64,000 nucleotides of DNA from Streptomyces jumonjinensis (GCF_009600885.1 NZ_VCLA01000192.1:57547-121546); one strand, 5' to 3'. Positions 50,532-59,044 are shown, counted from the stretch's first letter. Notes: generated by a model from the sequence alone, not told the origin. Program-made: numbers and translations.

Positions 50532-50852
50532 GTGACCTACGTCATCGCGCAGCCTTGTGTCGACGTCAAGGACAAGGCGTGCATCGAGGAGTGCCCCGTC
50601 GACTGCATCTACGAGGGCTCCCGGTCCTTGTACATCCACCCGGACGAATGCGTCGACTGCGGGGCCTGTGAACCGGTCTGCCCCGTGGAGGCGATCTTCT
50701 ATGAGGACGACACCCCGGAGGAGTGGAAGGACTACTACAAGGCGAATGTCGAGTTCTTCGACGAGCTCGGTTCGCCCGGTGGCGCCTCCAAGCTCGGTCT
50801 GATCGAGCGCGACCACCCCTTCGTCGCCTCGCTCCCGCCGCAGAACCAGTAA
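50532..50852 (+). CDS. fdxA: Seven-iron ferredoxin
   Basis: A 106-residue 7Fe ferredoxin. The first motif, C9-x7-C-x3-CP (CVDVKDKACIEECP), ligates the 3Fe-4S cluster and the second, CVDCGACEPVCP, the 4Fe-4S cluster. The C-terminal extension (about residues 60-106) is typical of the mycobacterial/Streptomyces FdxC/FdxA class. It transfers low-potential electrons to an unknown partner. The GTG at 50532 follows GAGGAGGAAC, which fixes the start. dapC follows, an arrangement shared with mycobacteria (fdxC-dapC). A strong hairpin lies between the two genes. Confidence 0.95.
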   Translation: MTYVIAQPCVDVKDKACIEECPVDCIYEGSRSLYIHPDECVDCGACEPVCPVEAIFYEDDTPEEWKDYYKANVEFFDELGSPGGASKLGLIERDHPFVASLPPQNQ

Positions 50853-50896
50853 AACGGAGATCCCCCGGGCGCGGTCCGGGGGAGAGCCGATCTCCC

Positions 50897-50929
50897 CGGT
50901 CCCGTACGGTCGTCGTCCGTACGGGACCG
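50897..50929 (+). terminator. Hairpin between fdxA and dapC
   Basis: A perfect 13-bp stem (50897-50909 with 50917-50929, arm CGGTCCCGTACGG) with a 7-nt loop, 45 bp after fdxA. It is preceded by a smaller CCCCCGG/CCGGGGG hairpin. It either ends fdxA transcription or attenuates dapC. Confidence 0.8.
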
Positions 50930-50995
50930 AGCCGTCTCCGCCGCGCACTGGGCGCAGGCCGGAGCCCGGTCACCAGAACGAGAGAGAGAAAGCCT

Positions 50996-52096
50996 GTGTC
51001 CGCAGTCTCTTCGCGCCTTCCCGTCTTTCCCTGGGACAAGCTGGAGCCGTACAAGGCGACGGCGGCGGCGCACGCCGACGGCATCGTGGACCTCTCCGTC
51101 GGCACCCCGGTGGACCCGGTGCCGGAGCTGATCCAAAAGGCTCTGGCAGCCGCCGCCGACTCGCCGGGCTATCCCACGGTCTGGGGGACGCCCGCGCTGC
51201 GGAACGCGCTCACCGGCTGGGTGGAGGGCAGGCTCGGCGCGGTCGGCGTCACGCACGCCAATGTGCTGCCCGTGGTCGGCTCCAAGGAACTGGTGGCCTG
51301 GCTGCCCACCCAGCTGGGCCTGGGCCCGGGGGACCGGGTCGGCTATCCGCGGCTGGCCTACCCGACCTATGAGGTCGGCGCGCGGCTGTGCGGGGCGACG
51401 CCCGTCGAGTACGACGACCCGACCGAGCTCGACCCGGCCGGTCTGAAGCTGCTCTGGCTCAACTCGCCCTCCAACCCCACCGGTCGGGTCACCCCGAAGG
51501 AAGAGCTGGCCCGTACCGTCGCCTGGGCGCGTGAGCACGGTGTGCTGGTCTTCAGCGACGAGTGCTATCTGGAGCTGGGCTGGGAGGGGGCCGAGCCGGT
51601 ATCGGTGCTCCATCCCGATGTCTGCGGCGGTGCGTACGACGGGATCGTCGCGGTCCACTCGCTCTCCAAGCGCTCGAACCTGGCCGGATACCGGGCCGCT
51701 TTCATCGCGGGCGATGAGCGCGTGCTGGGTGCGCTGCTCCTGATCCGCAAGCACGGCGGGATGATGGTCCCCGCGCCGGTGCAGGCGGCGACGGCGGTCG
51801 CGCTGGGCGACGACGGCCATGTCGCGGAGCAGCGGGAGCGGTACGCGGCCCGGCGCGCGGCACTGCGGGCGGCCCTGGAGGGGCACGGCTTCCGGATCGA
51901 GCACAGCGAGGCCAGCCTCTATCTGTGGGCGACCCGTGACGAGCCCTGCTGGGAGACGGTGGCGTACCTGGCTGAGCTGGGCATTCTGGTCGCGCCCGGC
52001 GATTTCTACGGGTCCGCGGGGGAGCGTTTCGTACGGGTGGCGTTCACGGCGACCGATGAGCGGGTCCAGGCCGCGGTGAAGCGCCTCGGCGGCTGA
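50996..52096 (+). CDS. dapC: Succinyldiaminopimelate aminotransferase DapC
   Basis: A 366-residue class I/II PLP aminotransferase that converts N-succinyl-2-amino-6-ketopimelate to N-succinyl-LL-diaminopimelate in the lysine and cell-wall DAP pathway. The active-site lysine is K225 in HSLSKRSNLAGYR. Other marks are LSVGTPVDPVPELIQ, NSPSNPTGR and FSDECYLELGW. The GTG start (50996) follows GAGAGAGAAAG. The dapE gene for the next step is 1.9 kb downstream, so DAP synthesis is locally grouped. A perfect palindrome follows the gene. Confidence 0.93.
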   Translation: MSAVSSRLPVFPWDKLEPYKATAAAHADGIVDLSVGTPVDPVPELIQKALAAAADSPGYPTVWGTPALRNALTGWVEGRLGAVGVTHANVLPVVGSKELVAWLPTQLGLGPGDRVGYPRLAYPTYEVGARLCGATPVEYDDPTELDPAGLKLLWLNSPSNPTGRVTPKEELARTVAWAREHGVLVFSDECYLELGWEGAEPVSVLHPDVCGGAYDGIVAVHSLSKRSNLAGYRAAFIAGDERVLGALLLIRKHGGMMVPAPVQAATAVALGDDGHVAEQRERYAARRAALRAALEGHGFRIEHSEASLYLWATRDEPCWETVAYLAELGILVAPGDFYGSAGERFVRVAFTATDERVQAAVKRLGG

Positions 52097-52186
52097 CCGG
52101 ACGGGCCTGCGGTACGGGGACGGGTACGGGGCCGGGGCCGGCCTGCCGTACGGTCCCGGGCCCGGGGGACGGCCCCGGAGACGGAC

Positions 52187-52230
52187 AGGGCGAGGGGCCC
52201 TGGAGTGCGCACTCCAGGGCCCCTCGCCCT
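52187..52230. terminator. 44-bp perfect palindrome between dapC and the convergent small secreted gene
   Basis: Arms 52187-52208 and 52209-52230 (beginning AGGGCGAGGGGCC) are exact reverse complements with no spacer, so a 20-bp stem with a 4-nt loop would form in RNA from either strand. It lies 18 bp from the end of the convergent gene, suggesting bidirectional termination. Confidence 0.88.
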
Positions 52231-52248
52231 ATCGCCGTTCGATGCGGG

Positions 52249-52659
52249 TCAGCCCAGCGGCAGACCCTTCAGCGGCAGGGTGTCGGCGGGCAGGGCGCCG
52301 GTGACGTTCCCGGCGCCCCCGCCGAGGATGCCGGTCGCGCCGTCGGAGACCTCACCGGCGGTCTTCTGGAGTACGGGGGCGGCGGTGCCGCCCACCTTGC
52401 CGACGGACTTGCCCGCCGTGGGAACGGCCTGCGCGACGGTGTTGCCTCCGGTGCTCCCGGCCAGCTCGGTGGCCTGGGCAGCGGTGCCGTCGAGGGTGCC
52501 GCCGAGGCTCTCGGCGTCGACGGAGGAGAGCCCGCCGAGCGGGGTGGCCTGCTGGAGGTCCACCGCGCTCGCGGAGCCGGCCGCACCGACCACGGGAGCC
52601 GCGCCCGCCGCGATGAGCAGCGCGGCACGGGCGATCCGACGGGTCAGAGGGAGGGACAT
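52249..52659 (-). CDS. Small secreted Ala/Gly/Thr-rich protein
   Basis: A 136-residue secreted protein: signal peptide of about 31 residues (MSLPLTRRIARAALLIAAG... ASA), then a mature part rich in Ala, Gly, Thr and Leu (SSVDAESLGGTLDGTAAQAT, then LGGGAGNVTGALP). There are no cysteines. It resembles secreted Streptomyces proteins often mislabelled ATP-binding; no ATP-binding motif is present. ATG 52659 follows AAGGAG. Its upstream region (to about 53000) shows an AT-rich stretch (TAAAGAGTTGGTAATGCATCGCATTATC) that suggests a promoter. Confidence 0.78.
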   Translation of the reverse strand: MSLPLTRRIARAALLIAAGAAPVVGAAGSASAVDLQQATPLGGLSSVDAESLGGTLDGTAAQATELAGSTGGNTVAQAVPTAGKSVGKVGGTAAPVLQKTAGEVSDGATGILGGGAGNVTGALPADTLPLKGLPLG

Positions 52660-53006
52660 GGTGCTCCTTGAGACGAGAAGAACAAGGGGGATGACGTCTG
52701 TCGTCCGATCGCCGGTGACGGCCTCCGGACGACGCCGGTCCGTGCGATCGGACGCAGTGACAACCGTTCGGAGGGCGGGGGAAGTTGCGGTGAGCCAAGG
52801 TAAAGAGTTGGTAATGCATCGCATTATCAGTCACCGGCGAATGCGGGTGAAAGGGGTATTTCGCCAGGGCTCCGAACGGGCTCGGCGAACCGTCACTTCC
52901 CAGTGCTCACAACGGATCCTGACCATCGGGACGGCACCGCGGGGAAAGGGCCGTCAGGCCATTGGAGTGACGCCCCTGAAGTCCTTCTCGCGGGCGAACG
53001 CCCGAA

Positions 53007-53978
53007 TCAGCGTGCGATGAGCAGCCGGACGTCGCCGTCCGTACGCTCGGAACCCTCGCCGCCGGGTCCGCCGCCCGCCGCGCCGCGCCAGCCCTCGTCG
53101 GACCGCTCGGCGCTCCACACCCGGTTCCCGTACGCGACCTCGCCGATCCCCAGCCCCGCCGCGCGGGCCACCGCCCAGTGCGCCAGCTCCCAGCCGCGCC
53201 GGGCCGCCCCGCCGCTCACCGCACCGCTCCGCGCGCCGCTCTCCGCCGCGAACGACGACGGCACCGGGACCGTGATCTCCCGCGCGCCCGGCACGCCGCC
53301 GCTGCCGGGGCCCTGGGCCACCTTCGGCAGCACCCCGGGACCGAAGTCCCGCACCAGCTCCGCCCGTACCCGCTCCGGATCGCCCGCCCCGGCCGGGCCG
53401 GCGCCCGTCGTGCAGTTCAACGACCCGCCCGTCCGCCCGGTCAGCGCGGCGGCCAGCAGCGAGGCGTCCGGCTCGTGCTTCGCGTACGCCTGCGGGAAAC
53501 CGCTGCGCTGCACCCGCTGCGCGGCCACCGTCAGCGGCAGCCGCGAGTAGCCGGGGACCTCGGCGAGCTGCTCGTAGAACTTCCCCGCCGAGTAGACCGG
53601 GTCCAGGATCTGCTCCGGGGTGCCCCAGCCCTTGGACGGCCGCTGCTGGAACAGCCCCAGCGAGTCCCGGTCGCCGTACTCGATATTGCGCAGCGCCGAC
53701 TCCTGGAGCGCGGTCGCCAGCGCGATGGTCACCGCGCGCTCCGGCAGGCCCCGGGCGGTGCCCACGGCGGCGACGGTCGCGGCGTTCGCGGCCATCTCGG
53801 TGCTCAGCTCGTACGACGGGCCGCCCGCGCCCGGGGCGGCGTGGACCACACAGCGCGGAGCACCCGAGTCCGACAGATGCTGCACCGCGAGATAGCCGGT
53901 CACCGCCAGCAGCGCGGCGGACGCGGCCGTCAGGCGCTTCAGCCGGCCGCGCCGGGCAGGAGGGGCGATCTTGGACAC
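53007..53978 (-). CDS. Membrane-anchored protein with lysozyme-like segment
   Basis: A 323-residue protein with one N-terminal membrane helix (about 17-34, LTAASAALLAVTGYLAVQH) and an extracytoplasmic part. Residues about 68-150 look like a lysozyme/transglycosylase-type helical fold: RGLPERAVTIALATALQES with a candidate catalytic glutamate, then DSLGLFQQRPS (a GLFQ-type motif). The C-terminus (about 175-320) is Gly/Ala-rich. Databases often call members heavy metal transporter, for which I see no support. The GTG at 53978 was chosen over TTG 53993 because GGTGGGG lies just upstream. It is divergent from dapE with only 38 bp between the starts. Confidence 0.75.
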   Translation of the reverse strand: MSKIAPPARRGRLKRLTAASAALLAVTGYLAVQHLSDSGAPRCVVHAAPGAGGPSYELSTEMAANAATVAAVGTARGLPERAVTIALATALQESALRNIEYGDRDSLGLFQQRPSKGWGTPEQILDPVYSAGKFYEQLAEVPGYSRLPLTVAAQRVQRSGFPQAYAKHEPDASLLAAALTGRTGGSLNCTTGAGPAGAGDPERVRAELVRDFGPGVLPKVAQGPGSGGVPGAREITVPVPSSFAAESGARSGAVSGGAARRGWELAHWAVARAAGLGIGEVAYGNRVWSAERSDEGWRGAAGGGPGGEGSERTDGDVRLLIAR

Positions 53979-54016
53979 AGCCCCACCGTACAAGGCCGCG
54001 CGCTAAGGTCGGGCTC

Positions 54017-55096
54017 ATGCCCGACACAGCGCTTGATCTGACCCTCGACGCCCCCGCGCTCACCGCCGCCCTGGTGGACTTCCCCTCCGTCAGCGGGCAG
54101 GAGAAGCCCCTCGCGGACGCCATCGAACAGGCTCTGCGCGCCCTGCCGCATCTCACCGTCGACCGGCTCGGCAACAACGTGGTCGCCCGCACCCGCCTCG
54201 GGCGTGCCGAGCGGGTGATCCTCGCGGGACACATCGACACCGTGCCCATCGCCGACAATGTGCCCTCCCGGCTGGACGACGACGGAGTGCTGTGGGGCTG
54301 CGGCACCAGCGATATGAAGTCCGGCGTCGCCCTCCAGCTGCGCATCGCCGCCACCGTGCCCGCGCCCAACCGCGACCTCACCTTCGTGTTCTACGACAAC
54401 GAGGAGGTCGCGGCCCATCTCAACGGCCTCGGCCAGGTCGCCGACGCGCACCCCGACTGGCTGACGGGCGACTTCGCCGTACTCCTCGAACCCCCCGACG
54501 CCGAGGTCGAGGGCGGCTGCCAGGGCACCCTGCGGGTCCAGCTGCGCACCAAGGGCGAGCGAGCGCACTCCGCACGCAGCTGGATGGGGGCCAACGCCAT
54601 CCACGCGGCGGCCCCGATCCTGGCCCGCCTCTCCTCCTACGAGCCCAGGCGCCCGCTGATCGACGGCCTCGAATACCGCGAGGGGCTCAACGCCGTACGG
54701 ATAGAGGGCGGGGTCGCGGGCAACGTCATCCCGGACGCGTGCACGGTCACGGTCAACTACCGCTACGCCCCGGACCGCGACGCGCAGCAGGCCATCGCCC
54801 ATGTCCGCGAGGTCTTCGCCGACTGCGGCGTGGCCGAGTTCGTGGTGGACGACCACTCCGGCGGCGCGCTGCCGGGACTGTCGCACCCCGCGGCGGCGGC
54901 GTTCATGAAGGCGGTCGGGGGCAGCGCCCGGCCGAAGTTCGGCTGGACCGACGTCTCCCGCTTCAGCGCCCTCGGGGTGCCCGCGGTGAACTACGGCCCC
55001 GGGGACGCGCTCTTCGCCCACAAGCGGGACGAGCATGTCGCCGTGGAGAAGATCATCCACTGCGAGACCCGGCTGAGGGAGTGGCTGACCTCCTGA
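54017..55096 (+). CDS. dapE: Succinyl-diaminopimelate desuccinylase DapE
   Basis: A 359-residue M20-family zinc amidohydrolase that hydrolyses N-succinyl-LL-DAP to LL-DAP and succinate. Zinc/active-site marks are GHIDTVP with H72, the GTSDMKSG segment, YDNEEVA with the catalytic glutamate pair, and LLEPPDAEVEGGCQGTL. The dimerisation domain covers about residues 178-290. The ATG at 54017 is close to the divergent membrane-protein gene, so the two share a compact promoter region. A LOG-family gene follows 68 bp downstream, as in the mycobacterial dapE-Rv1205 block. Confidence 0.95.
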   Translation: MPDTALDLTLDAPALTAALVDFPSVSGQEKPLADAIEQALRALPHLTVDRLGNNVVARTRLGRAERVILAGHIDTVPIADNVPSRLDDDGVLWGCGTSDMKSGVALQLRIAATVPAPNRDLTFVFYDNEEVAAHLNGLGQVADAHPDWLTGDFAVLLEPPDAEVEGGCQGTLRVQLRTKGERAHSARSWMGANAIHAAAPILARLSSYEPRRPLIDGLEYREGLNAVRIEGGVAGNVIPDACTVTVNYRYAPDRDAQQAIAHVREVFADCGVAEFVVDDHSGGALPGLSHPAAAAFMKAVGGSARPKFGWTDVSRFSALGVPAVNYGPGDALFAHKRDEHVAVEKIIHCETRLREWLTS

Positions 55097-55164
55097 GTTT
55101 CCCCTTTGGTCGCCTTGCCGACCTACCCTTGGGCCAGCAAAGTGTTCGGCGGAGGGAGCAGGTC

Positions 55165-55914
55165 ATGGGCAACCCGGAGAACGCGCGGGAGTTCGAGGAG
55201 CGGAGGCAGGGACCGGTGCTGCGCCGCAGAGAGCAGGTACAGCCCGGGACCACCGACCAGCGGCTGCTGGATACCGAGGGCGACTCCGAGTGGGTGCACA
55301 CCGACCCCTGGCGGGTCATGCGCATCCAGTCGGAGTTCGTGGAGGGCTTCGGCGCGCTCGCCGAACTGCCCAGCGCGATCAGCGTCTTCGGCTCCGCCCG
55401 GACCGCGCCCGGGACGCCCGAGTACGAAGCGGGCATCCGTATCGGCAAGGCGCTGGTCGACGCCGGATTCGCGGTGATCACGGGTGGCGGCCCGGGCGCC
55501 ATGGAGGCGGCGAACAAGGGCGCGCGGGAGGCCGGCGGCATCTCGGTGGGGCTCGGGATCGAGCTGCCCTTCGAGCAGGGATTGAACCCGCATGTCGACA
55601 TCGGGGTGAACTTCCGCTACTTCTTCGTCCGCAAGACGATGTTCGTGAAGTACGCGTCGGGCTTCGTGGTCCTGCCGGGCGGCCTGGGCACGCTCGACGA
55701 GCTCTTCGAGGCGCTGACCCTGGTCCAGACGGGCAAGGTGACGCGGTTCCCCATCGTGCTCTTCGGCACGGAGTACTGGAGCGGTCTGGTGGACTGGCTG
55801 CGGGACACCGTGGTGGCGCAGGGGAAGGCGTCCGAGCGCGATCTGCTGCTCTTCCATGTCACGGACGACGTGGAGGAGGCGGTCTCCCTCGTGACGAAGG
55901 AGACCGGCCTGTAG
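55165..55914 (+). CDS. LOG-family (TIGR00730) Rossmann-fold protein
   Basis: A 249-residue cytokinin-riboside phosphoribohydrolase-like protein of the LOG family. The nucleotide-binding GGGPGAMEAANKGA (about residues 112-125) and the catalytic PGGLGTLDELFE (about 171-182) are intact, so phosphoribohydrolase activity is likely. In M. tuberculosis the equivalent Rv1205 releases cytokinin-type bases and is a proteasome target; whether this holds here is inference. The ATG follows GGAGGG. Residues 1-60 form a charged N-terminal extension before the fold (SAISVFGSAR). Confidence 0.92.
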   Translation: MGNPENAREFEERRQGPVLRRREQVQPGTTDQRLLDTEGDSEWVHTDPWRVMRIQSEFVEGFGALAELPSAISVFGSARTAPGTPEYEAGIRIGKALVDAGFAVITGGGPGAMEAANKGAREAGGISVGLGIELPFEQGLNPHVDIGVNFRYFFVRKTMFVKYASGFVVLPGGLGTLDELFEALTLVQTGKVTRFPIVLFGTEYWSGLVDWLRDTVVAQGKASERDLLLFHVTDDVEEAVSLVTKETGL

Positions 55915-56053
55915 GACCGACTCCAGGGCGTGTGGAGCCCGGTCTCCCGGATGTGGCGCAGCCGGGTCTCCCGGACGCGGTGGAGGCCCTGGGCGGCGCC
56001 CTTCGGGGAGGGCCGGCCGGGGCTCCGCCTCACGCCGGGCTCGGGCGGTCCGC

Positions 56054-56088
56054 GCCTCAGGCCGGGCTCCGGTGGCCCGGCCTGAGGC
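56054..56088. terminator. Hairpin between the LOG gene and convergent folP2
   Basis: A perfect 14-bp stem (56054-56067 with 56075-56088, arm GCCTCAGGCCGGGC) with a 7-nt loop in a 220-bp gap between convergent genes. The gap also holds further partial copies of GCCGGGCTCCGG. Confidence 0.75.
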
Positions 56089-56136
56089 CGGGCTCCGGGG
56101 CTCCGCGCCTCACCGCCGGGCTTTCGCCGCCCAGCC

Positions 56137-56997
56137 TTACGCCAGGCCCCGGCGGGCCACCGAGGGCTCGCGGTGGCCCGCGATGGCGGCGACCATGTCC
56201 AGCACCTGGCGGGTCTCCGCCACCTCGTGCACCCGGTACACCTGCGCCCCCAGCCAGGCGGAGACGGCGGTCGTCGCCAGCGTCCCGATCACCCGCTCCT
56301 TCACGGGGCGGTCCAGCGTCTCCCCGACGAAGTCCTTGTTCGACAGCGAGACCAGCACCGGCCACCCCGTCTCCACCAGCTCCCCGAGGCGGCGCGTGGC
56401 CTCCAGCGAATGGCGGGTGTTCTTCCCGAAGTCATGACCGGGGTCGATCATGATCCCGTCCCGGCGCACCCCCAGCTCCACCGCCCGCTCGGCCAGACCC
56501 AGCGTCACCCGCAGGATGTCCGCCACCACGTCCTCGTACACGACCCGGTGCGGCCGGGTCCGCGGCTCCGCGCCCCCGGCGTGGGTGCACACCAGCCCCG
56601 CGCCGTAGCGCGCGGCGACCTCGGCCAGCTTCGGGTCCACCCCGCCCCACGCGTCGTTCAGCAGATCCGCGCCCGCCTCGCAGACCGCCTCGCCCACCTC
56701 ATGACGCCAGGTGTCCACACTGATCACCACATCGGGGAAGCGTCTGCGCACCTCGGCCACGAAACCGACCGTCCGCCGGGCCTCCTCCGCGGCCGTGACC
56801 TCCTCCCCGGGCCCGGCCTTCACCCCGCCGACATCGATGATGGCGGCCCCCTCCGACACCGCCTGCTCGACCCGGGCGAGCGCGGGCTCGTCCTGGAACG
56901 TCGCACCCTGGTCGTAGAAGGAGTCGGGCGTACGGTTGACGATGGCCATGATCACCGGCTCATGCGCATCGAATTCACGCTGTCCCAGCCGCAGCAT
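56137..56997 (-). CDS. folP2: Dihydropteroate synthase-like protein (FolP2)
   Basis: A 286-residue TIM-barrel pterin-binding protein. The opening VIMAIVNRTPDSFYDQG (about 15-31), the conserved IDVGGVKAGPG segment (about 54-64), SVDTWRHEV and LNDAWGG are all variants of DHPS signatures. Canonical DHPS has IDVGGEST in the second motif; here it is GGVKAGPG, as in mycobacterial FolP2, which lacks DHPS activity in M. leprae. So a role in folate synthesis is doubtful and the true reaction is unknown. The ATG follows GAGGAGGAAA. Synteny with Rv1205-folP2-Rv1209 supports the assignment. Confidence 0.9.
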   Translation of the reverse strand: MLRLGQREFDAHEPVIMAIVNRTPDSFYDQGATFQDEPALARVEQAVSEGAAIIDVGGVKAGPGEEVTAAEEARRTVGFVAEVRRRFPDVVISVDTWRHEVGEAVCEAGADLLNDAWGGVDPKLAEVAARYGAGLVCTHAGGAEPRTRPHRVVYEDVVADILRVTLGLAERAVELGVRRDGIMIDPGHDFGKNTRHSLEATRRLGELVETGWPVLVSLSNKDFVGETLDRPVKERVIGTLATTAVSAWLGAQVYRVHEVAETRQVLDMVAAIAGHREPSVARRGLA

Positions 56998-57116
56998 CAG
57001 CGGTTTTCCTCCTCAGGTCGTCCGGCTGCGACCCTAACTGTCACACCGGCGTGGCACGATCAGCCGGGAACAGTTTCCGTCCGGCCGATCGCCGGAAGCC
57101 GGGGAGAGGGTCGTTC

Positions 57117-57470
57117 GTGTTCTTGTTCTTGCTGATCACGATGGTGGTGGTCGTCGGAGCCGTGACGCTCGCGGTGGTCGCCGGCGGAGACAGCGCCGCC
57201 CTGCCCGAGACCGCGCCCGAACAGCCGGTGGACCCGCTGCCGCAGACCCGGCCCGTGAACCGCTCCGACATCGAGGCGCTGCGGCTGCCGGTGACCCTGC
57301 GGGGCTACCGGATGGCGGATGTGGACGACGCGCTGGACCGCCTCGCGGCGGAGCTGGCCGAGCGGGACGCCCGTATCGCCGAGCTGGAGTCCGCCCTCGC
57401 CGGAGCGCAGGCCACCGCCGTGAGCGGGCCCGGACTCTTCGCCAAGCCGGGCGAGGAGCAGGACCAGTGA
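57117..57470 (+). CDS. Membrane-anchored DivIVA-domain protein
   Basis: A 117-residue protein: an N-terminal membrane helix (residues 1-22, MFLFLLITMVVVVGAVTLAV), a short Pro-rich linker and a DivIVA-type motif (LPVTLRGYRMADVDDALDRL, about residues 61-80) that continues into a short coiled coil (about 82-102). It resembles Rv1209 of M. tuberculosis by order and size. DivIVA motifs bind curved membranes or act in polar growth; this truncated, membrane-anchored form may be a partner of a full-length protein. The GTG follows GGGGAGAGGG. The stop overlaps tagA (GTGA). Confidence 0.85.
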   Translation: MFLFLLITMVVVVGAVTLAVVAGGDSAALPETAPEQPVDPLPQTRPVNRSDIEALRLPVTLRGYRMADVDDALDRLAAELAERDARIAELESALAGAQATAVSGPGLFAKPGEEQDQ

Positions 57471-58084
57471 GCGACGGCGGCCCGGTTCCCGGGCCCGACG
57501 GCAGGCCGCGCTGCCCCTGGGGTCTCTCCACGGACGACTACCTCGCCTATCACGACACGGAATGGGGCCGCCCGGTCCACGGGGACGATGCCCTCTTCGA
57601 GCGGCTCTGTCTGGAGGCATTCCAGTCGGGGCTGTCCTGGATCACCATCCTGCGGCGGCGCGAGGGCTTCCGGCGGGCGTTCGACGGCTTCCGGATCGCA
57701 TCGGTCGCGGGGTTCACCGACGACGACCGGGAGCGGCTCCTCGCCGACGAGGGCATCATCCGCAACCGCGCCAAGATCGACGCGACCCTGGCCAACGCCC
57801 GGCTGCTCGCCGAGTGGTCGCCCGGCGAACTGGACACCCTGATCTGGTCCTACGCACCGGACACGGCGGGGCGCCCGGCGCCCCGGACCATCGCCGACGT
57901 GCCCGCGGTCACGGACGAGTCGGCGGCGCTCGCGAAGGACCTCAAGAAGAAGGGGCTGCGTTTCATCGGCCCCACGACGGCGTATGCGCTGATGCAGGCG
58001 TGCGGCCTGGTCGACGACCATCTCGACGGCTGCGCGGCCCGGGGCCGCCCCGAACCGGTCAGCCCCGGACCCCGGCGGTCCTAG
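57467..58084 (+). CDS. tagA: DNA-3-methyladenine glycosylase I
   Basis: A 205-residue TagA/TAG-family base-excision glycosylase that removes 3-methyladenine. Zinc-binding and fold landmarks are RCPWGLSTDDYLAYHDTEWG (about residues 15-34), FERLCLEAFQSGLSWITIL (helix-hairpin-helix entry), and FIGPTTAYALMQACGLVDDH near the C-terminus. The tag zinc ligands (Cys and His at both ends) are present as C16, H29 and HLDGC. The GTG overlaps the DivIVA-domain gene. It is the next gene in the Rv1209-Rv1210 pair of mycobacteria. Confidence 0.95.
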   Translation: MSDGGPVPGPDGRPRCPWGLSTDDYLAYHDTEWGRPVHGDDALFERLCLEAFQSGLSWITILRRREGFRRAFDGFRIASVAGFTDDDRERLLADEGIIRNRAKIDATLANARLLAEWSPGELDTLIWSYAPDTAGRPAPRTIADVPAVTDESAALAKDLKKKGLRFIGPTTAYALMQACGLVDDHLDGCAARGRPEPVSPGPRRS

Positions 58085-58151
58085 GGAGCTCGCCGGGGGG
58101 CGGAGCCCGGTGATTCCGCATCGCCCGGATCGGCGGCGGACCGCCGGGGTT

Positions 58152-58229
58152 CCGGAGTGCCCGGTTCGGCGGCGGCGGACTTCCGCGGTCCCGGAGTGCC
58201 CGGTTCGGCGGCGGCGGACCTCCGCGATC
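58152..58229. repeat. Two tandem 39-bp repeats after tagA
   Basis: Units at 58152-58190 and 58191-58229 (each starting CCGGAGTGCCCGGTTCGG) differ at two positions. A shorter, diverged piece precedes them. They lie between the convergent tagA and enoyl-CoA hydratase genes. Confidence 0.85.
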
Positions 58230-58243
58230 CCGGCCGGGCGGGC

Positions 58244-59044
58244 TCAGCGGCCCAGATAGCGGGGCTTCTCCTTGGCGATGAAGGCCCGGACCGCGATGGA
58301 GTGGTCCTCGGACGCGCCCGCTCGCCCCTGGAGCTCCTCCTCCGTCTTCAGCGTCTCGTCCAGGGTGTGACCGGCCCCATAGGCCAGCGACTCCTTGATC
58401 GACGCGTACGCCAGGGTCGGCCCGTCGGCCAGCGCGCGGGCCACAGCGGTCGCCTCGGCGGCCAGTTCGGCGGCCGGGACCACCTTGTTCGCGATGCCCC
58501 AGTCGTACGCCTCCTGGGCCGAGAAGGGGCGGGGGAAGAGCAGCAGATCGGCGGCGCGGCTGGGGCCGACCAGCCGGGGCAGCGTCCAGGACACCCCGGA
58601 GTCGGCCGTCAGCGCCACCCCGGCGAACGACGTGGTGAAGGTGGCGGTGTCGGCGACCACCCGGTAGTCCGCGGCGAGCGCGAAGCCGAGGCCCGCGCCC
58701 GCGGCCACCCCGTTCACCCCGGCGACGACGGGTTTCGGCATTCCGGCCAGGGCCCGCACGATCGGGTTGTAGTGATCACGCACCGTGCTCATGGTGGTGC
58801 CGCTGCCCGACTTCCGGTCCTCGGCGAGCAGCGTGATGTGCTCCTTGAGGTCCTGGCCCACACAGAAGGCACGCCCGGTGGCGGTGAGCAGAACCGCGCG
58901 TACGTCAGGGTCGGCGGCGGCCGTCCGCGCCGAGTCCCGGAGCGCGTTCTTGGCCTCGATGTTCATCGCGTTCATGGCCTCGGGCCGGTTGATCGTGATT
59001 GTCGCGAGTCCGTCGCTCACCTCGTACAGCACGGAGTCGGCCAT
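58244..59044 (-). CDS. Enoyl-CoA hydratase/isomerase-family protein
   Basis: A 266-residue crotonase-fold protein. TITINRPEAMNAMN (about 15-28) and the oxyanion-hole loop GRAFCVGQDLKEH (about 57-69) and GVNGVAAGAGLGFALAADYR (about 110-129) are intact. The second catalytic position lies in GVALTADSGVSWTLPR and has Asp/Ser in place of the hydratase glutamate, so it resembles isomerase/PaaG-type members more than simple hydratases. It probably acts on aromatic-CoA or fatty acyl-CoA breakdown intermediates. The ATG follows GGGGAGCTGAG. No other degradation genes are near, so it stands alone. Confidence 0.88.
   Translation of the reverse strand: MADSVLYEVSDGLATITINRPEAMNAMNIEAKNALRDSARTAAADPDVRAVLLTATGRAFCVGQDLKEHITLLAEDRKSGSGTTMSTVRDHYNPIVRALAGMPKPVVAGVNGVAAGAGLGFALAADYRVVADTATFTTSFAGVALTADSGVSWTLPRLVGPSRAADLLLFPRPFSAQEAYDWGIANKVVPAAELAAEATAVARALADGPTLAYASIKESLAYGAGHTLDETLKTEEELQGRAGASEDHSIAVRAFIAKEKPRYLGR

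Noticed and set aside
53007..53978. Annotation of the membrane-anchored gene as heavy metal transporter
   Set aside because: It has a single membrane helix and a lysozyme-like external segment, with no metal-binding or transporter motifs.
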